Below, piece after piece: positions 1 to 5,241 of a DNA stretch of 9,304 nucleotides; position 1 is the stretch's first letter; every line of letters begins with the position of its first letter. The translations under genes and the position numbers were made by a program. Source of the DNA: Bacteroidota bacterium (GTDB lineage: Bacteria; Bacteroidota; Bacteroidia; Flavobacteriales; Crocinitomicaceae). Under the pieces are notes generated by a model. The model did no database searches and was not told where the DNA came from. It worked only from the letters and a program-made list of their open reading frames with translations. The DNA lies in assembly GCA_005798205.1 (NCBI GenBank), contig SYKJ01000048.1:1-9304 (forward strand), written 5' to 3'.

Positions 1-110
1 CGTGGTCCAACGCCTGACAAAAACAATAAATTTCCAACTTTTCGTGCGTGAGGGTATAATCCTACAGGTTTTGGCGCTTTATTGGTTGAAATTCGATCTT
101 GATTTGACAT
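1..110 (-). CDS. RidA/YjgF-family protein, 5' end only (cut by window edge)
   Basis: This is the N-terminal 36 codons of a gene that continues beyond base 1; the last two bases (CG) start an arginine codon. The ATG is at 110-108. Residues 10-36 read as a typical RidA (YjgF/YER057c/UK114) opening: an NKAPKPVGLYPHARKVG stretch, then LLFLSGVGP followed by Arg. RidA proteins are small trimeric enzymes of about 110-150 residues; classical members hydrolyse reactive enamine/imine intermediates made by PLP enzymes. The YPHAR...LFLSGVGPR form resembles the subgroup linked to 2-aminomuconate deaminase in kynurenine breakdown, but with a quarter of the protein visible this sub-assignment is only a guess. 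It is transcribed away from the T9SS cargo gene at 207, and a TATATTTG -7 box lies 13 nt before the ATG. Confidence 0.85.
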   Translation of the reverse strand, partial: MSNQDRISTNKAPKPVGLYPHARKVGNLLFLSGVGP

Positions 111-123
111 TTAATAATTTATA

Positions 124-131
124 CAAATATA
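124..131 (-). promoter_or_regulatory. -7 promoter box of the ridA-like gene
   Basis: On the minus strand this reads TATATTTG, an exact match to the Bacteroidota -7 consensus TAnnTTTG, 13 nt before the ATG at 110. No TTG is found at the expected 19-21 nt further upstream, so the -33 half is weak or absent. The call is therefore tentative. Confidence 0.45.
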
Positions 132-166
132 ATAGAAACTAAGTGATTTTTTTTGTTTCTCGTTTC

Positions 167-193
167 TTGACAAGCTATTATTCTATATCTTCG
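167..193 (+). promoter_or_regulatory. Promoter of the T9SS cargo gene
   Basis: TTG at 167-169 (within TTGACA) and TATCTTCG at 186-193 match the Bacteroidota -33/-7 pattern (TTG, TAnnTTTG with one mismatch). The 16-nt spacer is shorter than the usual 19 or so. The start codon is 13 nt downstream of the -7 box, so the leader would be only a few bases. The same -7 octamer is used by the glycosyltransferase gene at 1457. Confidence 0.5.
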
Positions 194-206
194 TTTAAAA
201 AAAGAT

Positions 207-1202
207 ATGAAAAATAAAATTATTCTTGTTGCAAGCGCCTTTTTTTTAGGCTTCTCTGCATTATCGCAAACTTATACTTTTTCTGTTGGTACAAACAGCT
301 ACATTGAATTGGATAATCCAACTTACTTGACTCCTGTAAGTGAAACTTGGGACGATCCTGAGTTTGAATTCGATTTCCCCTTTGTTTTCGAGTACTTCGG
401 CGTGAATCTACCAGCGCTAACAGTATCTTATGGACTTGGCGCGGAATTGTTTGGAACCAATTCCAATTTGCAAGTTCCTATTTTTGTTCCTGTATATTGC
501 GACCCTATTGATTTGGGATATATGTCTGACAATCCTTTATCTTCAATTTCTTATAAAGTTGAAGGCATTATTGGGAACAGAATTCTTAAGGTGCAATGGA
601 AGAATATTGGATTTTATAATCAGGTAGATCAGGGAGTAACTCCATTAGATTACATGAATTATCAGGCTTGGTTTTATGAAGGAACTAACAGAATTGAAAT
701 TCGTTTTGGAGTAAGTGTAATCACCAATCCTAATGATCATTTCGAATCTCAATTAGGGGGACCTGCAGTTTTTCTGATTTCTACCTTTGATTTAAAAACG
801 CAACAAATGGGAAATACATATTACTTATCTGGCACCCCCATTAATCCTACCATGAATTTTACAACTGATTTTGAAGTTCTTATTTCTTCATCTTTAAGCG
901 GCATCCCAGCAAATGGTCAGACTTACATTTTTATGCCTGATGCTCAAAGTGGGTTGGAATCAGAAATAAATAACATCAGCTTCAGTATAGTTCCGAATCC
1001 GAGTTCATCAATATTGAATATAATAGGAACTAATGGTATAGATATAGAAGAAATCCAAATTTATGATATTTCTGGTCGAGTGATGCACACGTTTTACAAT
1101 CAAAGTCATCAATTAAATATCGAAGATTTGAATAATGGTAATTACATCATCAAGATTTCTTCTTCATCAGGACAATACATTGAAAAATTTATCAAACAAT
1201 AG
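207..1202 (+). CDS. Secreted T9SS cargo protein with type A sorting domain, function unknown
   Basis: This is a 331-residue exported protein. Residues 1-20 form a Sec signal peptide (MKNK, then a hydrophobic run ending ALSQ), so the precursor enters the periplasm first. The last 73 residues (about 259-331) are a type A C-terminal sorting domain: VPNP at 261-264, then IQIYDISGRV, then LNNGNYIIKI, with the usual polar tail (EKFIKQ). In T9SS bacteria this domain directs the protein through the outer membrane, where it is usually removed and the protein anchored to A-LPS or released. The central region (about 21-258) is beta-rich, with many aromatic residues, Gly and Pro, and it contains no catalytic motif or named domain that I recognise. 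It could be an adhesin-like or structural surface protein. The ATG is supported by the promoter just upstream and by the signal peptide. It stands alone, with 254 nt before the next gene. Confidence 0.85.
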   Translation: MKNKIILVASAFFLGFSALSQTYTFSVGTNSYIELDNPTYLTPVSETWDDPEFEFDFPFVFEYFGVNLPALTVSYGLGAELFGTNSNLQVPIFVPVYCDPIDLGYMSDNPLSSISYKVEGIIGNRILKVQWKNIGFYNQVDQGVTPLDYMNYQAWFYEGTNRIEIRFGVSVITNPNDHFESQLGGPAVFLISTFDLKTQQMGNTYYLSGTPINPTMNFTTDFEVLISSSLSGIPANGQTYIFMPDAQSGLESEINNISFSIVPNPSSSILNIIGTNGIDIEEIQIYDISGRVMHTFYNQSHQLNIEDLNNGNYIIKISSSSGQYIEKFIKQ

Positions 1203-1456
1203 ATTCTAACTTTTGAAAATGTAGCTTTAAGTATACCTGAGCGCTATTTCATTTATCAGTTAATTATAAAAGGTATTTTTTTATGTTTTGAACTAAAATT
1301 TTGGAAGTGTATTTAAAAAAACATAAGGTATTTTGATTGTTTCCTTATAAAATAATTTATTAAACTAAGTAAAAAATTTACATAACTCAATTACTGAAAT
1401 ACAATTTTAGATAGTTTATTCTTGAATGACAGTTATTTGTAATTATCTTCGTACGG
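1203..1456. other. AT-rich intergenic region
   Basis: There are 254 very AT-rich bases between the T9SS cargo gene and the glycosyltransferase gene. I find no gene. The only structures are a weak inverted repeat (ATAAGG at 1323-1328 with CCTTAT at 1343-1348, loop of 14) and the promoter at 1422-1451. No convincing GC-rich hairpin terminator follows the upstream gene. Confidence 0.6.
1422..1451 (+). promoter_or_regulatory. Promoter of the GT2-DUF2079 operon
   Basis: TTG at 1422-1424, a 19-nt spacer, and TATCTTCG at 1444-1451 give ideal Bacteroidota promoter geometry, with one mismatch in the -7 box. Only five bases (TACGG) separate the box from the ATG at 1457. Transcription would therefore start at or within a few bases of the start codon, and the mRNA is probably leaderless. 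Confidence 0.7.
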
Positions 1457-2416
1457 ATGAATGAAGTTTTAAAAACTCCGGAAATTTCTTTAGTTGTACC
1501 AACTTATAATGAGGAAGGAAATATCTATAAATTATACGAGCAAATTGTAGAAAATCTAATTGCTAGTTCAATTAAAGATTATGAAATAATTTATGTTGAT
1601 GACGGAAGTAGCGATGCTTCTTTAAAGCATATAAAAGAATTAAATGCTAAGAATTCTAAGGTTAAATTCATAACGTTTAGTAAAAATTTTGGCCATCAGA
1701 ATGCTTTGCGCGCAGGACTTGACTATGCCAAAGGAAATGCGGTAATATGTATGGACGCTGATTTACAGCATCCACCCGAGTTAATTCCAACATTAATTAA
1801 ATACTGGGAAGAGGGTAATAAAGTCGTTTACACGAAGCGAAAAGACACAAATGATTTATCATTTTTCAAAAAGTTAAGCTCTAAAATGTTCTATAAATTG
1901 GTTTCTTATCTTTCTGAAACAAAATTAGAAGAAGGTACCGCAGATTTCAGACTTTTAGATCGTTCTGTAGTTGAAGTCTTAAAAAAATTCAACGAAAACA
2001 ATTTGTTTTATCGTGGAATAATCCCAGGAATAGGATTTAAACAACTTGGCGTAGAGTACACTCCAAACCAACGATTTTCAGGTAAAACAAAATACACATT
2101 TTCAAAAATGGTTCGTTTTGCATTGACAGGAATCACCTCATCAAGTGCCAAACCACTTTATTTTTCAATTTATTTAGGAGCTTTTCTTGCATTATGCTCT
2201 TTTTTCTACGGTCTTTATGCCATTTATGTGTCACTTTACACAACTGAAGCAGTTACAGGTTGGACATCTACTATTGCCTCTATTCTATTTATTGGAGGCA
2301 TTCAACTAATGATGATAGGGATTGTGGGAATTTACCTTGGGAAACTATTTTCTGAAAGTAAGAACAGGCCAAATTATATTGTTTCTGAAACAAATATTGA
2401 AGCTAATACTAAATGA
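1457..2416 (+). CDS. GT2 polyprenyl-phosphate glycosyltransferase (DPM1/GtrB/ArnC-like)
   Basis: This 319-residue, membrane-anchored family 2 glycosyltransferase is of the type that moves a sugar from a nucleotide donor to undecaprenyl phosphate at the inner face of the cytoplasmic membrane. The GT-A domain covers about residues 9-230. VVPTYNEE (13-20) opens the nucleotide-binding fold, VDDGSSD (47-53) follows, and DADLQHPPE (100-108) holds the DxD metal site (Asp100, Asp102). RFSGKTKY (206-213) is the conserved segment after the acceptor region. Two C-terminal membrane helices (about 234-258 and 270-297) and a KNRPNYIV tail (302-309) are typical of this branch, which is normally about 310-330 residues long. 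The donor sugar cannot be read from the sequence (glucose, mannose and L-Ara4N enzymes look alike). The gene overlaps the DUF2079 gene by 4 bp (ATGA), so the two are probably translated together, and the partner may use the lipid-linked sugar. Confidence 0.92.
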   Translation: MNEVLKTPEISLVVPTYNEEGNIYKLYEQIVENLIASSIKDYEIIYVDDGSSDASLKHIKELNAKNSKVKFITFSKNFGHQNALRAGLDYAKGNAVICMDADLQHPPELIPTLIKYWEEGNKVVYTKRKDTNDLSFFKKLSSKMFYKLVSYLSETKLEEGTADFRLLDRSVVEVLKKFNENNLFYRGIIPGIGFKQLGVEYTPNQRFSGKTKYTFSKMVRFALTGITSSSAKPLYFSIYLGAFLALCSFFYGLYAIYVSLYTTEAVTGWTSTIASILFIGGIQLMMIGIVGIYLGKLFSESKNRPNYIVSETNIEANTK

Positions 2417-3909
2417 TTTTTGCTAATTTATTTACTAAAAAACACTCGGGAATTATTCTTGTCTTCTCGCTATTTAGTTTAATCTTCGCCTCTATCACAT
2501 TCGTCAACCATTACAATTTCAGAACTTTTGGTTGGGATTTAGGCATTAATCAGAATGCGATTTACGATTACGCGCATTTCCGTTGGAACGATTGTATGGT
2601 AATGCAACCTTCTTTTACAAATGTTTTATCCGACCACTTTTCGCTTTATCCGATTTTAGTTTCTCCTTTTTATTGGATTTTTGGAGAGTGGACTATGTTA
2701 ATTTTCCAATTTGTAACCATTCTTTTTGGTGGCTTTGGAGTTTATAAATACGTTCTCAATCTCACAAAAAACACAACGATTTCTACATTAGCATTGGCTC
2801 ATTTTTTCTCTTTCTATGGGATTTATTCAGCCTTAAGTTTTGATTATCACGATAATGTCGTTGCAACGATGTTTGTTCCTTGGTTTTTGCTTTTTTTTCA
2901 GCAAAAGAAATGGAAAAAAGCGATTATCTTCTTTATTTTAATCGTCATTGCAAAAGAAAATATGGCCTTGTGGGCAGTGTTTTTAGCGTTTGGAGTTTCA
3001 TTCAAAGCCTTGTTTCAAAAAGACAAACAAACAGCATTAAAAGGTTTGTTCTTTGCTGTGGGAGCAGCAGTGTATTTTATTCTCGTCATCAAAGTGATAA
3101 TACCAAGTTTAGCGGACCCTGGAAGAGATTATTTACACAATTCGTTCAATGCTTTAGGAGGAAATTTTGGAGAAGTACTCGTTAACATATTCAATCATCC
3201 AATTAAGACGCTGGAGTTACTTTTTATAAACCACTCAGGTGATCCAATGTATAATGGCATTAAAGTTGAAACTTATTTAGCATTGGCGTTAGCAGGAGGA
3301 TTTGCTTTAGTTTTAGCACCCGAATTTTTGATTATGCTTATTCCGATTTTTGGACAAAAAATGTTGAATGATCTCCCGATTCGTTGGGGCATAAGTTTGC
3401 ATTATTCAATAGAATTTGCACCTCTTGTTGTAATCGCATTTTATTCGGTTATCCACCGTTTAAAGAAGTATAAAGTGGCAATTGCTAGTGTGTTGTTGGC
3501 ATCAACATTTATTAGTAGCGCAAACTTTCTAGATCATCGAACTTCTGAATATTATAATCAAGCAAACAGTCAATTCTATAAAAAAGCTCATTGGAAACGA
3601 AATTTTGATGTTGCTGAAGTAAATAGATTGCTAAAGACTATTCCAGCAGATGCAAGAGTGAGTGCACAATCTCATCTTTGTTCACATTTAGCTTTTCGTG
3701 ATTTCATTTACCATTACCCACATGTTGCAGATGCCGAATTCATTGTCTTACTAACAGCTGAGGAGAATAAATATCCTTATGATGACGCACAATACAAAAA
3801 AGCAATTTCTGATTTTTTAGCATCAGGAGAGTGGAAAATTTTCACTAAAAGTGCTGCATTATTGATTTTAAAGAAAACAGAATCCCCAACTTCAATAAAA
3901 TCTGAATAA
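2413..3909 (+). CDS. DUF2079-family polytopic membrane protein
   Basis: This is a 498-residue integral membrane protein with about nine to eleven hydrophobic segments (for example 12-30, 95-113, 169-187, 210-230, 287-313, 333-348, 355-370) and a soluble C-terminal tail of about 120 residues. It carries the hallmarks I associate with DUF2079: FRTFGWDLGINQN (37-49), with an acidic residue in the first extracytoplasmic loop, and DHFSLYPI (74-81). This layout resembles GT-C glycosyltransferases, in which acidic loop residues are catalytic and polyprenyl-phosphate sugars are donors. The biochemical role of DUF2079 is, as far as I know, unproven. The 4-bp overlap with a lipid-sugar-making GT2 gene supports (by inference) a sugar-transferring role on the periplasmic side. 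The start is fixed by the ATGA overlap. Oddly, its last 12 codons, including the stop, recur upstream of porZ (5191-5226). Confidence 0.85.
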   Translation: MIFANLFTKKHSGIILVFSLFSLIFASITFVNHYNFRTFGWDLGINQNAIYDYAHFRWNDCMVMQPSFTNVLSDHFSLYPILVSPFYWIFGEWTMLIFQFVTILFGGFGVYKYVLNLTKNTTISTLALAHFFSFYGIYSALSFDYHDNVVATMFVPWFLLFFQQKKWKKAIIFFILIVIAKENMALWAVFLAFGVSFKALFQKDKQTALKGLFFAVGAAVYFILVIKVIIPSLADPGRDYLHNSFNALGGNFGEVLVNIFNHPIKTLELLFINHSGDPMYNGIKVETYLALALAGGFALVLAPEFLIMLIPIFGQKMLNDLPIRWGISLHYSIEFAPLVVIAFYSVIHRLKKYKVAIASVLLASTFISSANFLDHRTSEYYNQANSQFYKKAHWKRNFDVAEVNRLLKTIPADARVSAQSHLCSHLAFRDFIYHYPHVADAEFIVLLTAEENKYPYDDAQYKKAISDFLASGEWKIFTKSAALLILKKTESPTSIKSE

Positions 3910-3912
3910 AAT
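3874..3912 (+). repeat. 39-bp direct repeat, copy 1 (3' end of the DUF2079 gene)
   Basis: This copy spans the last codons and stop of the DUF2079 gene plus three bases beyond it. It matches 5191-5229 at 36 of 39 positions, in the same orientation. The three differences (positions 12, 14 and 31) are all transitions. The two copies start 1317 bp apart and bracket the whole porin gene. Confidence 0.85.
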
Positions 3913-3932
3913 AAAGAGGGATTTAATTTCAA

Positions 3933-5063
3933 CTAAAACCAAATAGATAGACTAGAAAAAATTTGATACTCATTTGCAAGGCGTTGTCCGTTTTTTCTTT
4001 CAAATGCGTCATTTAACGCATGAAATTGTCTCCCCTCGATGCGAAACAAGCATTTATCTTTCAATTTTTTACTTATAGAAACCCCACTGCTAAAGCATTG
4101 AAAAGAAGGATTTGAATAATTCGCAGGGGAAATGGGAGTAATTGCATTTTGAGGGTCATTAAAAAATTCAGCTCGCGCACTGATATTCCAATCATTTTTA
4201 AAAGATCTCCGAGCTATTAAATTCGCTTGCCACCAAAACTTACCTTTATTTTGAGTTAAAGTATCATTAACTTCTTGAAATCCGGCGTAAGCACAGGAAG
4301 TGATTTTCCACTTATTTTTCTCAAAAATCCAATAAATATCTGAAAAATAACGCATTCTGTAATTTGGATTTTCTAGTGATTGTTCATTTCCAACATAAAC
4401 ATCCCAATTTATTAGATTTTTTCCATTTGGTCTTATCTCAAGTTGAGTTGCAAGAGATTTTGCAGTGTTTTTATCTTTTATTTGCTGCCATCCATTTAGT
4501 AAATAGCCATAGAAATTTACTTTTTCTTGTATTGGGATCGATAATTTAAGACCACTTAAATAATAAGGAACATATTCTGCAGAGAAACTTCTACTGTACA
4601 TTAAGTGATCTTTGGAAATTGCGCTTTCATTTGTAAATGGAGAACCCAAAACACCTGCATCAAGCCAAATATTTTTATTCTTGAATAATTTAAGGCCAAT
4701 ATTTCCCTCCAAAATAAATTTCATAGCACCAATTTCTCCTGCATAATTCGAATTCATATAAGAGCCAAATGAGGGAATAAATCTTGCTCGAATAGACTTG
4801 TCACTATATTTCAAATCTAAATATGCGAGATTGATACCGAGCGAATTGTGTTGATTGGAAGAAACGAAATAATTATTTTCCTCGGATATAGGTTGGTTGA
4901 AATTGAAGCAATAATAAACATCCATATACACACCAAGACTGACATTTCCAATCTTTAAACCGCTTGTCGTGTCCATTAAACCCGTATTTGTAACTTGAGA
5001 AAATAGAGTATTTCCGCTGATGATAGCAATACAGAAGTTAAGATAAAAAATTAAAGATTTCAT
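3933..5063 (-). CDS. BBP2-like outer-membrane beta-barrel porin
   Basis: This is a 376-residue predicted outer-membrane channel. A Sec signal peptide occupies residues 1-23 (MKSL, a hydrophobic core, then LFSQ). The mature protein shows the alternating aromatic/polar strands of a barrel and ends in Trp-Phe, as outer-membrane barrels often do. Segments that match the OmpL-like putative beta-barrel porin-2 (BBP2) pattern are GVYMDVYYCFNF (44-55), NLAYLDLKYS (78-87), GNIGLKLFKNKNIWLDAG (120-137), SAISKD (147-152), LLNGWQQI (188-195), MRYFSDIYWIF (237-247) and FRIEGRQF (340-347). The substrate is unknown. The gene faces the DUF2079 gene (23 nt between stops) and diverges from porZ. A weak promoter (TTG, N19, TACATCAT on the minus strand; -7 box at 5085-5092) lies upstream. 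The gene sits between two copies of a 39-bp direct repeat, so it may be a later arrival here. Confidence 0.8.
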   Translation of the reverse strand: MKSLIFYLNFCIAIISGNTLFSQVTNTGLMDTTSGLKIGNVSLGVYMDVYYCFNFNQPISEENNYFVSSNQHNSLGINLAYLDLKYSDKSIRARFIPSFGSYMNSNYAGEIGAMKFILEGNIGLKLFKNKNIWLDAGVLGSPFTNESAISKDHLMYSRSFSAEYVPYYLSGLKLSIPIQEKVNFYGYLLNGWQQIKDKNTAKSLATQLEIRPNGKNLINWDVYVGNEQSLENPNYRMRYFSDIYWIFEKNKWKITSCAYAGFQEVNDTLTQNKGKFWWQANLIARRSFKNDWNISARAEFFNDPQNAITPISPANYSNPSFQCFSSGVSISKKLKDKCLFRIEGRQFHALNDAFERKNGQRLANEYQIFSSLSIWF

Positions 5064-5241
5064 TTAGCAAGTTTAAAAAGAAAAATGATGTAATCTTCAC
5101 TTTTCAAATTACAAAAATTGCGAAAAAATATTTTTTTTTGTTCACTCCATCTGATAAGAAAATGAATATAGGGGTTTTTGGGGGGTTTAAAAAACAGAAT
5201 CTCTAACTTCAATAAAATCTAAATAAAATCGTTAGTTAATT
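5064..5241. other. Divergent porin/porZ intergenic region
   Basis: These 178 nt separate two divergent genes. They hold an A/T-rich tract with a run of nine T (around 5131-5139), a G-rich patch GGGGTTTTTGGGGGG at 5171-5185 that stands out in such AT-rich DNA, and copy 2 of the 39-bp repeat. A possible weak porZ -7 box, TAACTTCA (5204-5211), lies inside the repeat copy. No small gene is apparent. Confidence 0.6.
5191..5229 (+). repeat. 39-bp direct repeat, copy 2 (remnant of the DUF2079 gene tail)
   Basis: This copy matches 3874-3912 at 36 of 39 positions and ends 12 nt before the porZ start. In the matching frame it reads KTESLTSIKSK and then TAA, against KTESPTSIKSE and then TAA in the true gene. 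The changes are one silent, P to L, and E to K. A further TTTAAA similarity can be seen upstream if a 2-nt gap is allowed; beyond that the similarity stops. It is therefore a displaced 3' end of the gene rather than a new gene. Confidence 0.8.

Noticed and set aside
1270..1334. Repeated AAGGTATTTT at 1270-1279 and 1325-1334
   Set aside because: Ten AT-rich bases occurring twice within 65 nt are within what chance gives in this composition, and there is no third copy or regular spacing.
1323..1348. Inverted repeat ATAAGG/CCTTAT as a terminator
   Set aside because: It has a six-pair AT-rich stem with a 14-nt loop and no clean U-run directly after it; it is too weak to call in AT-rich DNA.
3910..3932. 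Bidirectional terminator between the DUF2079 and porin stops
   Set aside because: The 23-nt gap holds no inverted repeat able to form a hairpin.
3874..5229. Composite transposon or IS bounded by the 39-bp repeats
   Set aside because: The repeats are direct, have no inverted ends or flanking target duplications that I can see, and the only gene inside is a porin with no transposase or integrase.
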